From NCBI RefSeq assembly GCF_010731795.1, contig NZ_AP022591.1, forward strand, positions 4,092,001 through 4,156,000: a stretch of 64,000 nucleotides of DNA, read 5' to 3'. The notes under the pieces are model-generated. The model saw only the letters and a program-made list of their open reading frames with translations, did not search any database and was not told the DNA's origin. The stretch comes from Mycolicibacterium celeriflavum (GTDB lineage: Bacteria; Actinomycetota; Actinomycetes; Mycobacteriales; Mycobacteriaceae). Both the position numbers and the translations under genes were made by a program. Positions 1-7,778 of the stretch are shown here, in pieces (position 1 is the first letter of the stretch; each line of letters begins with the position of its first letter).

Positions 1-528
1 GAGATGGGTGCGGTGGGCGTCGTCGATGCCGATGCGGAACTTCACCGTCACCGGAATATCGGTGCCTTCGGTGGCACGCACCGCGGCAGCGACGATCTGC
101 CCGAACAGCCTGCGCTTGAACGGCAGCGCCGCGCCGCCGCCGCGCCGGGTGACCTTGGGCACCGGGCAGCCGAAGTTCATGTCGATGTGGTCGGCCAGGC
201 CCTCGTCGGCGATCATCTTCGCCGCGGCGTAGGTGTTCTGCGGATCGACCGAGTACAGCTGCAGCGACCGCGGACTCTCATCGGGGGCGAACGTCACCAT
301 GTGCATGGTGGCGGGATGCCGTTCGACGAGGGCCCGCGCAGTGACCATTTCGCACACATACAGGCCGCTGACCGTGCCGGCCCTGGCCAACTCGAGTTCG
401 CGGCACAGCGTGCGGAACGCGACATTGGTCACACCGGCCATCGGGGCCAGTACGACGGGGCTGCGCAGCCGAAGCGGGCCGATCAGCAGTTCGCGCGGTT
501 CGGCCAGGACCGTCATGACGCCAGTCAC
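1..528 (-). CDS. dus: tRNA-dihydrouridine synthase (partial, cut by window edge)
   Basis: The first 176 codons of an FMN-dependent TIM-barrel enzyme that reduces uridine to dihydrouridine in tRNA D-loops. The N-terminal APMAGVTNVAFR segment (residues about 28-39) and the MNFGCP signature (117-122, with Cys121 at the usual catalytic position) are visible, followed by KVTRRGGGAALP. I chose the GTG at 528 because it overlaps the TGA of the upstream desaturase gene (GTGA), which suggests translational coupling; an in-frame ATG at 516 is the alternative. The desaturase-dus pair matches Rv0824c-Rv0823c of M. tuberculosis. The C-terminal half lies outside the window. Confidence 0.93.
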   Translation of the reverse strand, partial: MTGVMTVLAEPRELLIGPLRLRSPVVLAPMAGVTNVAFRTLCRELELARAGTVSGLYVCEMVTARALVERHPATMHMVTFAPDESPRSLQLYSVDPQNTYAAAKMIADEGLADHIDMNFGCPVPKVTRRGGGAALPFKRRLFGQIVAAAVRATEGTDIPVTVKFRIGIDDAHRTHL

Positions 529-1523
529 GTCGAGCTAGCGGCCAGGACCTTCTTCGCGGACAGCTTCTCGGCTTTGCGTGCCTCGCGCTCGAGGCGGCGC
601 TGCTTGGACTCCTCGAATTTCTGCGAGGCCTCCTCCAGCTCCTCGACGAGCACACCGAGGTCGTCGCGCATCCGGGCGGCCTCGCCGGTGAAGTCCTCGC
701 GTTCGAAGATGCGCCACTTCTTCAGCACCGGCATCACCACGTCGTCGAGGTGGATACGCGGGTCGTAGACGCCGCCGACCGCGATGATGACGGCCTTGCG
801 GCGAAACTCCGGAACCGTGTAACCGGGCATCTTGAAGTTGCGCAGCACCCGGTGCAGCGAATGCATCGCCTGGTCCGGGGCGATATCAAACCCAGCAGCC
901 GACACATCGCGATAGAAGATCATGTGCAGGTTCTCGTCGGCTGAGACCCGGGCCAGCAGTTGGTCGGCGACGGACTCGTTGCACGCCTTGCCGGTGTTGC
1001 GGTGCGAGACGCGGGTCGCCAGTTCCTGAAACGTGACGTAGATGACCGAATCGAACAGGCTTTCCGCGAAGAGGTCGCCCTGTTGGTTTTGGCCGGGAGA
1101 GAAGCCGCGGGTGACCTGCTCGACGCGCAGCTGTTCCAGCTGCACGGGATCGACTGCGCGGGTGACGACGAGGTAGTCGCGCAGCGCGATGCCGTGGCGG
1201 TTCTCCTCGGCCGTCCAGCGATTCACCCACTGTCCCCAGGCGCCGTCCATGCCGAAGTTCATCGCGATCTCGCGGTGATACGACGGCAGGTTGTCCTCGG
1301 TCAGCAGGTTCTGGATCATCGCGACCTGGGCGACCTCTGACAGTTGAGACTGCTCGGGGTGCCAGTCCTGGCCGCCGAGGGCGTAGTAGTTCTTGCCGTC
1401 CGACCACGGGATGTAGTCGTGCGGGTTCCAGTCCTTGCGCATCGACAGGTGCCGGTTGAGGTTCTTCTCAACCACAGGCTCGAGCTCATGCAGCAGGTGC
1501 AGGTCAGTCAAGTTCTCGTGCAT
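525..1523 (-). CDS. desA1: Acyl-[acyl-carrier-protein] desaturase
   Basis: 332 aa, full length for the soluble plant-type acyl-ACP desaturase family. These diiron enzymes introduce a cis double bond into ACP-bound acyl chains; in mycobacteria DesA1 is linked to mycolic acid synthesis. Both diiron EExxH-type motifs are present: EENRH at residues 106-110 and DENLH at 196-200. The C-terminus is a charged, Lys/Arg/Glu-rich helix. The ATG is preceded by a good AGGAGG at about 8 bases. The gene overlaps the following dus gene by four bases. No signal peptide or membrane segment is seen, which fits a cytosolic enzyme. The upstream 212 bases hold an inverted repeat (see 1632-1661). Confidence 0.96.
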   Translation of the reverse strand: MHENLTDLHLLHELEPVVEKNLNRHLSMRKDWNPHDYIPWSDGKNYYALGGQDWHPEQSQLSEVAQVAMIQNLLTEDNLPSYHREIAMNFGMDGAWGQWVNRWTAEENRHGIALRDYLVVTRAVDPVQLEQLRVEQVTRGFSPGQNQQGDLFAESLFDSVIYVTFQELATRVSHRNTGKACNESVADQLLARVSADENLHMIFYRDVSAAGFDIAPDQAMHSLHRVLRNFKMPGYTVPEFRRKAVIIAVGGVYDPRIHLDDVVMPVLKKWRIFEREDFTGEAARMRDDLGVLVEELEEASQKFEESKQRRLEREARKAEKLSAKKVLAASST

Positions 1524-1631
1524 CGATCCTCAGTCCTCCTCGCCTGCATGGGTCATTCGTGCTCCTCGCTTGCGGGAAGCCCTCCAGTTATCTGTACCTG
1601 TTGGTTGCACTCAATATATCTGTGTACCCCG

Positions 1632-1661
1632 GTGACATTCAAGTTCCGCCAGCTGTGTCAC
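1632..1661. promoter_or_regulatory. Possible operator in the desA1 / PASTA-protein intergenic region
   Basis: GTGACA (1632-1637) and TGTCAC (1656-1661) form a perfect 6-bp inverted repeat with an 18-bp gap. It lies about 110 bases upstream of desA1 and 75 bases upstream of the divergent secreted-protein gene. Fatty-acid genes of this kind are often controlled by TetR-type repressors, but the arms are short and chance is possible. Confidence 0.3.
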
Positions 1662-1735
1662 GTATGCACCACCAGTCGCATCCGTGCGTTGTAGTATCCC
1701 CGGCGGGCAAACGTCGACGCCCGAGCCGAAGCATC

Positions 1736-2215
1736 ATGAGACTTGGAGGCGGCGCGTTGCTCAAGCCGTGGAATCTGCTGGCCGCTGCGCTCGCCGCGGC
1801 GGCAGCATCGGGTGTTGCGCTGGTCGGAGCGGGCGCGGCTGCGGCCGTCCCCGACGTCGTCGACCGGACATACAGCGACGCCCAGAAGATCATCCAGCGG
1901 GCAGGCGGAAACGCCGTGATCGCGACGCGGGTGGGAAGCGGCGCAGACGAAGCCGAGTGTTTGGTGACGAACGCCTGGGATGCGGCCGTCAGGCGGCCGA
2001 ACTCGCGTGGACGCCCGGTTGAGAACTCCGATGTGATGGTGGCGTTGAACTGCAACGCGGCCGTGGCTGCGCCCGGGGCGCCGGGCAACTCGGCGATGAG
2101 CCCGGTCGGCCGCGACGCCAAGGCCCAGCAGCAACGCGAGGCGGCCAAGGCCGCGCGGGAAGCAGCCAAGCTGGAGGAGCAGGAGTTGGCCAGGGCCGAG
2201 ACGCCGAACACCTGA
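1736..2215 (+). CDS. Secreted PASTA-like small protein, tandem copy 1
   Basis: 159 aa. The first of three neighbouring paralogues. Residues 1 to about 35 form a signal peptide (Ala/Val-rich core ending near AAAAVP). The mature start VPDVVDRTYSDAQKII, followed by GGNAVIATRVG, has the shape of a PASTA domain (short beta strand, helix, beta strands). It has two Cys residues, in ECLVTNAWD and LNCNA, at the same places as in the other copies. This copy is the most diverged: its C-terminal helix is Arg/Lys/Ala-rich (KAAREAAKLEEQELA) instead of Glu-rich. PASTA domains bind peptidoglycan fragments or muropeptides in kinases and PBPs; a stand-alone secreted version could do likewise, but that is inference. 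An upstream ATG at 1559 is unlikely because it would disrupt the signal peptide. Confidence 0.8.
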   Translation: MRLGGGALLKPWNLLAAALAAAAASGVALVGAGAAAAVPDVVDRTYSDAQKIIQRAGGNAVIATRVGSGADEAECLVTNAWDAAVRRPNSRGRPVENSDVMVALNCNAAVAAPGAPGNSAMSPVGRDAKAQQQREAAKAAREAAKLEEQELARAETPNT

Positions 2216-2216
2216 C

Positions 2217-2237
2217 CCGCTGCCGTTTTCGCAGCGG
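2217..2237 (+). terminator. Stem-loop after PASTA copy 1
   Basis: CCGCTGC (2217-2223) pairs perfectly with GCAGCGG (2231-2237) around a 7-base loop, two bases after the stop codon. There is no U-tract, as is common for mycobacterial hairpin terminators. Confidence 0.45.
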
Positions 2238-2302
2238 TGGCGACATACCCCATCACGCAATAGACTTCCACCAGCAATTCATATGGCGGTCATCGCCCGG
2301 AC

Positions 2303-2746
2303 ATGCAGGTTGGCGGCATCGTGAAAAAGGCCATCTCGATCGGGTTTTTGTCGGCGACGAGTGTCGCAGCGGTATCGGCCGCCCTGTGCGGGGCGGGTAT
2401 TGCCGCCGCGGCGCCCGATGTGGTCGGGATGAAGTATTCCGAGGCGCAGCAGGAGATCGAGGACAGCGGCGGGACGGCGGTGATCGCCACCCGGGTCGGT
2501 GACAAGCTCGACGAGGGCGACTGCATCGTGACGAATGCCTGGGATTCCTCGTTCCTGCGTATCGCCGAGCCTGACAGCGACGAGATTTCCGTCGCGCTCA
2601 ACTGTGCCGGCGAATACGCCACGGCCACCAATCCCGGTGCGTCGGTCGCCAGTCCTGAGGGCCGACAGGCGAAGTCGGAGGCCGAAGAGGAAGCCGCAAA
2701 GCAGGAAGAGCAGGAACTCGAGAACCCCGTTACGCCCGACGAGTAA
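2303..2746 (+). CDS. Secreted PASTA-like small protein, tandem copy 2
   Basis: 147 aa from the ATG, or 141 aa from the in-frame GTG at 2321. The latter gives a cleaner signal peptide beginning with two lysines and may be the true start. Signal cleavage is predicted near AAAAP. The mature part begins APDVVGMKYSEAQQEI and continues with GGTAVIATRVGDKLDEGDC, matching copy 3 closely. Two Cys residues (in DCIVTNAWD and LNCAGEY) could form a disulfide outside the membrane. The tail SEAEEEAAKQEEQELE is a strongly acidic predicted helix followed by a TPDE end. Function unknown; the family appears confined to mycobacteria and relatives as far as I recall. Confidence 0.85.
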   Translation: MQVGGIVKKAISIGFLSATSVAAVSAALCGAGIAAAAPDVVGMKYSEAQQEIEDSGGTAVIATRVGDKLDEGDCIVTNAWDSSFLRIAEPDSDEISVALNCAGEYATATNPGASVASPEGRQAKSEAEEEAAKQEEQELENPVTPDE

Positions 2747-2909
2747 CCCGCTCTTCAGGCAGCGCAAGGGTTTTCACGCTCCGTCAATACGAGCGTTGCA
2801 CTGCGTTCACCTGTCTTCGTGAAAGTTGCGTGGAATCCACGCCCGGGGTGGGCCGGTAATACGTTCCGCCTGCGCCCGCTCCGGAGCACACTCATGGAGG
2901 CTGGCGGTC

Positions 2910-3338
2910 ATGCAATTGCGGTACTCGGGGATCGGTGCGATGGCTTTGGCCGCGGCGGCGCTGGCGCTGTTCGGCACCGCAACGGCCACCGCCGACGACT
3001 ATGTCGGCAAGACGTATGCCGACGCATCGGACGCGATGGACGAGGAAGGTCTCGACCCGATCGTCGCAACCAGGGTCGGCGACAAGCTCGAGGATGACGA
3101 CTGCATCGTGGTCGCCGCCTGGGAACCGCCGTTCTTGCGCGGGGTCGGCGATGGTTTCGAGCACTCCGAGGACGAGATGCTGGTGTCGCTGAACTGCGCG
3201 GGACCGTTCGCGACAGCGACGAAACCCGCTGCCTCCGTTGCCAATCCGATCGCACGGGCGGCCAAGTCCGAGGCCGAAGAGGAAGCCGCCGAACAAGAGG
3301 AAGAAGAGCTCGAAGCGCCGGTCACTCCGGACGAGTAG
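2910..3338 (+). CDS. Secreted PASTA-like small protein, tandem copy 3
   Basis: 142 aa. The ATG at 2910 is chosen because a GGAGG lies just upstream and because it starts a standard signal peptide (short basic start, Ala-rich core, ATATADD cleavage region). The mature protein has the core shared with copies 1 and 2: DYVGKTYADASDAM, IVATRVGDKLEDDDC and LNCAGPFATATKPA, then an acidic helix SEAEEEAAEQEEEELE and the same TPDE C-terminus as copy 2. Copies 2 and 3 are clearly a recent duplication relative to copy 1. The gene ends three bases before the convergent TetR gene. Confidence 0.85.
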   Translation: MQLRYSGIGAMALAAAALALFGTATATADDYVGKTYADASDAMDEEGLDPIVATRVGDKLEDDDCIVVAAWEPPFLRGVGDGFEHSEDEMLVSLNCAGPFATATKPAASVANPIARAAKSEAEEEAAEQEEEELEAPVTPDE

Positions 3339-3341
3339 CGG

Positions 3342-3926
3342 TTAGTAACTCGATACGCGGCTGAGCAACATCTCGACGCAGTAGTCGATGAACTGCTCCC
3401 GCGTGACGGCCAGGCTGCCGTTGAGATACGCGGTGAACAGCGCCGTCAGCCCCCCGATCAACCCGGTGGCGACCATGGCCGCCAGCGCGGGATCGGTGAT
3501 GCGGGTGAGCTTTCGTTGCAGCAGTTCGATGAAGCTGGGCATCCACTCCGCGCCCGATCGGGTCAGCACCGGTTCACTGGCCGGCGCAAGCAGCAGCACC
3601 CTTCCCCGGGTCGGATCGTCGACCATCAGCGCTACGAACCGCTCGACGGCGTCGCGCGGGGTCTCGGCCGTCATCAAGGTCGACATCGCCCGCGCGCACA
3701 CGTCGTCATAGACCGCGCGGACGAACTCATCGCGGTCGGTGAAGCTCTCGTAGAAGTAGCGCTCGGTCAGCCCGGCGGCCCGACACACAGCGCGGACGGT
3801 GAGGGAAGGGCCCTGCACGCTGCCGAGAAGCTCGACCCCCGCAGCGATGAGTTCGTCGCGGCGCAACACCTGGCGGTCCTGCAGCGGCACGCCCGACCAT
3901 CGGCCCCTTCGTTGACCCGAAGGCAC
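3342..3926 (-). CDS. TetR-family transcriptional regulator
   Basis: 194 aa. The N-terminal helix-turn-helix spans about residues 25-65 (LTVRAVCRAAGLTERYFYESF, with the YFYESF turn typical of TetR proteins); the rest is a helical ligand-binding domain. The GTG at 3926 is chosen since AGGAGG lies immediately upstream; the reading frame is open further upstream, so the start is not certain. It is divergent from the MpaB-family gene, and two palindromic copies of GTCTGAGAC lie at the junction (3967-4023), so it is a likely local repressor of that gene. The ligand is unknown. Confidence 0.85.
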   Translation of the reverse strand: MPSGQRRGRWSGVPLQDRQVLRRDELIAAGVELLGSVQGPSLTVRAVCRAAGLTERYFYESFTDRDEFVRAVYDDVCARAMSTLMTAETPRDAVERFVALMVDDPTRGRVLLLAPASEPVLTRSGAEWMPSFIELLQRKLTRITDPALAAMVATGLIGGLTALFTAYLNGSLAVTREQFIDYCVEMLLSRVSSY

Positions 3927-3966
3927 ATCCCTCCTAAGCTCGGCGATGACAACGCCCGTAGTCAGA

Positions 3967-4023
3967 AGTCTGAGACGGACCCGGACGGAAGTACACCAGT
4001 GACTCAAGATACGTCTGAGACGT
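3967..4023. promoter_or_regulatory. Paired palindromic operator between TetR and MpaB-family genes
   Basis: ACGTCTGAGACGT (4011-4023) is a perfect palindrome with 6-bp arms around one G. AGTCTGAGACG (3967-3977) repeats its core GTCTGAGACG, giving centres 45 bp apart, near four helical turns. The upstream site is in the divergent promoter gap. The second lies at codons 5-9 of the annotated MpaB gene, or just upstream of it if translation starts at the GTG at 4029. Confidence 0.6.
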
Positions 4024-5003
4024 GCCCTGTGACCAGGGAGTCCCCGTTGGCGGCCGGCTGCCCGGTGGCTTCCGGCGGCTACGACGCGCCGCCATCTCCG
4101 CTGGGCCCCGACTCGCTGACGTGGAAGTACTTCGGCCAGTGGACGGGGCTGTTTCAGGGCACTTGGGCGGGCTCTATGCAGAACATGCATCCGCAGTTGG
4201 GTGCGGCGGTGCAGGAGCATTCGATCTTTTTCCTGGAGCGGATCCCTCGGTTGTTGCGGTCGATCTATCCGATCGGCGGCGTGGTGTTCGATGGCGACCG
4301 GGCGCCGATGACGGGCGCAGAGGTGCGCGATTACCACATCGGCATCAAGGGCGTCGACGAACAGGGTCGGCGATACAGCGCGCTCAACCCCGACGTCTTC
4401 TACTGGGCCCACGCGACGTTCTTCAAGTCGACACTGCTGGCCGCCGAGAAGTTCGGCGGCGGGCTGACCGAGGACCAGAAGCGCCAGCTGTTCGACGAGC
4501 ACATCACCTGGTATCAGATGTACGGGATGAGCATGCGGCCGGTGCCGAAGACCTGGGACGAGTTCCAGGAATACTGGGATCACATGTGCCGCAACGTCTT
4601 GGAGAACAACTGGGCGGCGCGCGAGGTGATGGATCTGTCGACCATGCCCAAACACCCGTCGCTGGAATGGATTCCGGATCCGCTGTGGCGGCTGAACCTC
4701 AAGGTGATGCAGCACTTCCTGACGTTCATGACCGTGGCCCTTTACGACCCGCCGGTGCGGGAGTTGATGGGCTACACATGGTCGCCCCGCCAGGAGTGGC
4801 TGCACCGGCGGTTCTGCGACGTGATCACGTTCGCCAACAAGGTGCTGCCCAAGCGCATGCTGATGCACCCGCGGAAGCGCTCTGCGGTTGATCGCGCGAC
4901 GGGCAGGCTGCCGATAGACGCCCCATTGGTGCAGACTCCGGCGCGTAACCTACCGCCGGTCGAGTATCGCGGTCAGCCGCAGTTCTACTGCCCGACCGTC
5001 TGA
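3999..5003 (+). CDS. Oxygenase MpaB-family (DUF2236) protein
   Basis: 334 aa. The family includes fungal MpaB and the bacterial latex-clearing protein Lcp-like haem b oxygenases, so an oxygenase role on a hydrophobic substrate is plausible but not shown. Features seen: a Cys-containing N-terminus, WKYFGQWTGLFQGTWAG near residue 40, an HATFFKSTL segment (about residues 140-150; a likely conserved His), and HITWYQMYGMSMRPVP. No signal peptide. The GTG at 3999 has a GGAAG at about 9 bases. The GTG at 4029 (324 aa) is in frame, has no SD, but would place the whole operator upstream. It is probably repressed by the divergent TetR protein. Confidence 0.82.
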   Translation: MTQDTSETCPVTRESPLAAGCPVASGGYDAPPSPLGPDSLTWKYFGQWTGLFQGTWAGSMQNMHPQLGAAVQEHSIFFLERIPRLLRSIYPIGGVVFDGDRAPMTGAEVRDYHIGIKGVDEQGRRYSALNPDVFYWAHATFFKSTLLAAEKFGGGLTEDQKRQLFDEHITWYQMYGMSMRPVPKTWDEFQEYWDHMCRNVLENNWAAREVMDLSTMPKHPSLEWIPDPLWRLNLKVMQHFLTFMTVALYDPPVRELMGYTWSPRQEWLHRRFCDVITFANKVLPKRMLMHPRKRSAVDRATGRLPIDAPLVQTPARNLPPVEYRGQPQFYCPTV

Positions 5004-5013
5004 TCCGCGGCCG

Positions 5014-5682
5014 TCAGGTGGCCGGCGGAAACCCGAGTTCATGCAACAGCATTCGAACGCGTCGCTCGATCTCATCGCGAATATGGCGGACATCGTCGAC
5101 AGATTGCCCTGCCGGATCGGGCAATTCCCAGTTCTCGTAACGCTTGCCGGGGTAGAAGGGGCAGGCGTCGCCGCATCCCATGGTGACGACGACATCTGCG
5201 GCGTGCACGATTTCGTCAGTCCACGGTTTCGGGTATTCGCCGGTGATGTCGATGCCGACTTCGGCCATGGCTGTGATCGCGGCGGGGTTGACTTCGTTTC
5301 CGGGTTCGGATCCCCCAGACCAGGCCACTGCGTTGTCGCCGGCCAGGTGGGTGAGGAACCCCAACGCCATCTGGGAGCGACCGGCGTTGTGAGTGCAAAG
5401 AAACAGCACGGTCGGTTTTCCGTCGCTGATGTTGCCCTCGACGCGGGCCAGGGCGTGGAGGCGTTGGCGGGCGAACCGTTCGGCCAGCAGAGGAAGGGAT
5501 TTGGGAATGGTTGCGCGGCCTGCGAATTGGTCGTAGGAGGAGTGGAGGAACCGTTCAATGGTTTCGGTGCCGAACGTGTCAGCGAATTCAGACTCCAGCC
5601 GGGTTGCCGTCGTCTTCAGTGCCCGCTTCTGGTCGATGGACAGGTCGTCACGCAGTTGATGGGTTATCGGCCTGTCGGTCAT
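5014..5682 (-). CDS. arsC: Arsenate reductase, LMW-phosphatase type with N-terminal helical domain
   Basis: 222 aa. It reduces arsenate to arsenite for export by the adjacent Acr3. The catalytic loop CTHNAGRS is at residues 96-103. Additional Cys170 and Cys174 (in MGCGDACPF) are placed to serve in the thiol relay, and the DP of LPDP (189-190) is the usual general-acid loop. Residues 1 to about 85 form a separate helical region (three-helix-type) that is common in actinobacterial ArsC and absent from the short enzymes; it may mediate dimerisation. Its ATG overlaps the TGA of acr3 by four bases, so the two are co-translated. Confidence 0.93.
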   Translation of the reverse strand: MTDRPITHQLRDDLSIDQKRALKTTATRLESEFADTFGTETIERFLHSSYDQFAGRATIPKSLPLLAERFARQRLHALARVEGNISDGKPTVLFLCTHNAGRSQMALGFLTHLAGDNAVAWSGGSEPGNEVNPAAITAMAEVGIDITGEYPKPWTDEIVHAADVVVTMGCGDACPFYPGKRYENWELPDPAGQSVDDVRHIRDEIERRVRMLLHELGFPPAT

Positions 5683-6794
5683 GATGTGGCGTCTGTTTTC
5701 GTCGTCGAGTCCTCGGGGACGTGCTCGGGGGTGTGATGCGTGAACCGGCTTCGTAGCGCCAGGGAGACATACACCAGCGCAACGAGGACCGGTACTTCGA
5801 TGAGGGGGCCGACGACGCCGGCGAGGGCTTGGCCGGAGGTGGCGCCGTAGGTGGCGATCGCGACGGCGATGGCGAGTTCGAAGTTGTTGCCTGCTGCGGT
5901 GAAAGCCAGGGTGGTGGTGCGCTCATAGCCGAGATCGAGCACGGTGCCGAGAAGGTAGCCCCCGCCCCACATGACGGCGAAGTAGGCCAGCAGCGGCAGC
6001 GCAATCTTGGCGACGTCGAACGGCTGGTTTGTGATCTGTTCACCTTGTAACGCAAAGAGAACCACGATGGTGAACAGCAGTCCGTAGAGCGCCCATGGCC
6101 CGATGCGCGGGAGGAACCGTGTCTCGTACCAGTCGCGCCCCTTGGCTTTTTCGCCGATGCGTCGGGAGAGGTATCCTGCCAGCAGGGGGATACCCAGGAA
6201 GATGAGTACGGATTTGGCGATCTGCCCGGGTGAGGTGTCGATGGTGGTTTGCTCCAGGCCCAGCCATCCGGGCAGCACCGACAGGTAGAACCAGCCCAGC
6301 ACCGCGAACATGATGACTTGGAAGATCGAGTTCAATGCGACGAGGACGGCGGCAGCTTCCCGGTCGCCACAGGCCAGGTCGTTCCAGATGATCACCATGG
6401 CGATACAGCGGGCCAGGCCGACGATGATCAGACCCGTGCGGTATTCGGCCAGGTCGGGCAGCAGCAGCCAGGCCAACGCGAACATGAGTACCGGGCCGAG
6501 CACCCAGTTCAACAAGAGAGAGGCGACCAGGAGTTTGCGGTCTCCGGTGACGGTGTCGAGTCGGTCGTAGCGGACCTTCGCCAGCACCGGGTACATCATG
6601 ATCAGCAACCCGAGCGCGATGGGCAGCGAAATCCCGTCCAATTGAACGGCTTCCAGCGCTGTGTTCAAGCCGGGGATCCACCGGCCGAGCAGCAGTCCGG
6701 CGATCATGGCGGCGCCGATCCAGATCGGCAGAAACCGATCAAGGGTGGAGAGCCTGCCGACGACGACCGGTGCTGCAGTGGCCGTGTCGGTCAC
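5679..6794 (-). CDS. acr3: Arsenite efflux permease, Acr3 family
   Basis: 371 aa, about ten predicted membrane helices, typical for the bile/arsenite/riboflavin transporter superfamily. Acr3 proteins export arsenite driven by proton motive force. Segments such as RCIAMVIIWNDLACGD (about residues 130-145), with the Cys in the fourth helix region known to be important for Acr3, and LAFTAAGNNFELAIAVAIA (a conserved late helix with the NNFE motif) are visible. It overlaps arsR upstream and arsC downstream by four bases each, making a tight arsR-acr3-arsC operon. Confidence 0.93.
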   Translation of the reverse strand: MTDTATAAPVVVGRLSTLDRFLPIWIGAAMIAGLLLGRWIPGLNTALEAVQLDGISLPIALGLLIMMYPVLAKVRYDRLDTVTGDRKLLVASLLLNWVLGPVLMFALAWLLLPDLAEYRTGLIIVGLARCIAMVIIWNDLACGDREAAAVLVALNSIFQVIMFAVLGWFYLSVLPGWLGLEQTTIDTSPGQIAKSVLIFLGIPLLAGYLSRRIGEKAKGRDWYETRFLPRIGPWALYGLLFTIVVLFALQGEQITNQPFDVAKIALPLLAYFAVMWGGGYLLGTVLDLGYERTTTLAFTAAGNNFELAIAVAIATYGATSGQALAGVVGPLIEVPVLVALVYVSLALRSRFTHHTPEHVPEDSTTKTDATS

Positions 6795-7165
6795 GCAGGC
6801 AGCCCAACGGTATCGGCGACAGCACCCAGCAGTACTGACAGGCTGGCCAGCGCATCGGGCACCACCGCGTAGTAAACCCAGGACGCCCGACGCTCGGACG
6901 TGAGCAGACCCGCGTCGCGCAGCACCTTGAGGTGATGGCTCACAGTCGGCTGGGAAACCTCCAGGCCGGCCGAGACGTCACAGACACACGCTTCACCGCC
7001 CGCGTGGCTGGCGATCGCAGAAAACAACCGCAGTCGCACCGGATCGGCCAGCGCTTTGAGTTTGACGGCCATATCCGATGCTGCCGCGGGCGAAAGTGGC
7101 TCGCGTAGCAGTGCGCCGGGTGGACAACACGCCGGACCGGTCAACGATCCCGGTGACTTCGACAT
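6791..7165 (-). CDS. arsR: ArsR-family arsenite-responsive repressor (operon copy)
   Basis: 124 aa winged-helix repressor. The recognition helix region SQPTVSHHLKVLRDAGL is at about residues 71-87. Cys60 and Cys62 form the CVC pair in the position of the classical ArsR As(III) site; an extra Cys13-Cys14 pair lies in the N-terminal extension. It leads the arsR-acr3-arsC operon (4-bp overlap with acr3). Its start codon overlaps a GACATACATCGA sequence that resembles the operator of the second ArsR (8269-8318), suggesting autoregulation. Confidence 0.93.
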   Translation of the reverse strand: MSKSPGSLTGPACCPPGALLREPLSPAAASDMAVKLKALADPVRLRLFSAIASHAGGEACVCDVSAGLEVSQPTVSHHLKVLRDAGLLTSERRASWVYYAVVPDALASLSVLLGAVADTVGLPA

Positions 7166-7185
7166 ACATCGATATTGGCAGTCAT
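7161..7185. promoter_or_regulatory. Probable ArsR operator at the arsR start codon
   Basis: GACATACATCGA (7161-7172) matches 11 of 12 bases of the half-site GACATATATCGA found at 8269. The following ATCGATATTGGCAGTC loosely matches the opposite half-site. It covers the arsR start region, where a repressor could block both initiation and transcription. Confidence 0.5.
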
Positions 7186-7207
7186 CGAATCAGTTGGCAA
7201 ATCAACG

Positions 7208-7720
7208 CTAAGTGAAGGTGAGCTGGCGCGCGTGGAAGTCGAAGTGGCGACCGGGGTAGCGGTAGACGTCTTCGAGGGTCATGTAGTCGGAGAAGAACGG
7301 GTCCCACCTCCGTGGGAAGTGCATGCCGTAACTTAGAGCGTCATCGGTCTCTCGTGCGAGTCGGCGTTGCAGCGATGCGATGACTCGGTCGAGCTTGGCG
7401 CCCATCCTGTGCCGGTTGTAGACCAGGGCGGCGGCGCACGAGCCGTAATAGTTGATGTGGTGAAACGGCGTCGTCGCCGCGTTGAGTAGTCGGGCGAATG
7501 TCGCGCTGATGCGGTCCGGCAGGCGGCCCATCACCCGTACGAGCGGCAGCAGTCGTTGAACGACCATATAGCCGAACACCATGTGGAACAGCAGTTGTTC
7601 ATTGGTCCAACGAGTTTCGCGCGTCAGTGACCGCCAGTCGTCCGGCCCGGCAGCGGCTAATAGCTCATGAAACCTCACACGCGCGCGCTCCAGATCGGCG
7701 GCGATGCCGTCGCGGTCCAT
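7208..7720 (-). CDS. DinB-like four-helix-bundle protein
   Basis: 170 aa, predicted all-helical, with the DinB/YfiT-type arrangement: WTNEQLLFHMVFGYMV (about residues 37-52) carries one His typical of the metal site, a middle NYYGSCAAALVYNRHR segment, and HFDFHARQLTF at the C-terminus supplies another. DinB-superfamily proteins are often divalent-metal- and thiol-dependent transferases or hydrolases; mycobacteria use mycothiol with some. Its place between the two arsenic transcription units suggests a detoxification role, but that is inference. It ends next to the arsR promoter and is preceded by the cadI terminator hairpin. Confidence 0.75.
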   Translation of the reverse strand: MDRDGIAADLERARVRFHELLAAAGPDDWRSLTRETRWTNEQLLFHMVFGYMVVQRLLPLVRVMGRLPDRISATFARLLNAATTPFHHINYYGSCAAALVYNRHRMGAKLDRVIASLQRRLARETDDALSYGMHFPRRWDPFFSDYMTLEDVYRYPGRHFDFHARQLTFT

Positions 7721-7735
7721 GTCCCGATCATGCGC

Positions 7736-7767
7736 CTACCGCGGCCATGTGGCCACGGCCGCGGTAG
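7736..7767 (-). terminator. Hairpin downstream of cadI/arsI
   Basis: CTACCGCGGCC (7736-7746) pairs perfectly with GGCCGCGGTAG (7757-7767), an 11-bp GC-rich stem with a 10-base loop that is itself partly palindromic. It lies 12 bases past the stop of the arsI-like gene, so it probably ends that transcript before the DinB-like gene. Confidence 0.65.
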
Positions 7768-7778
7768 GTCGCAATCGA

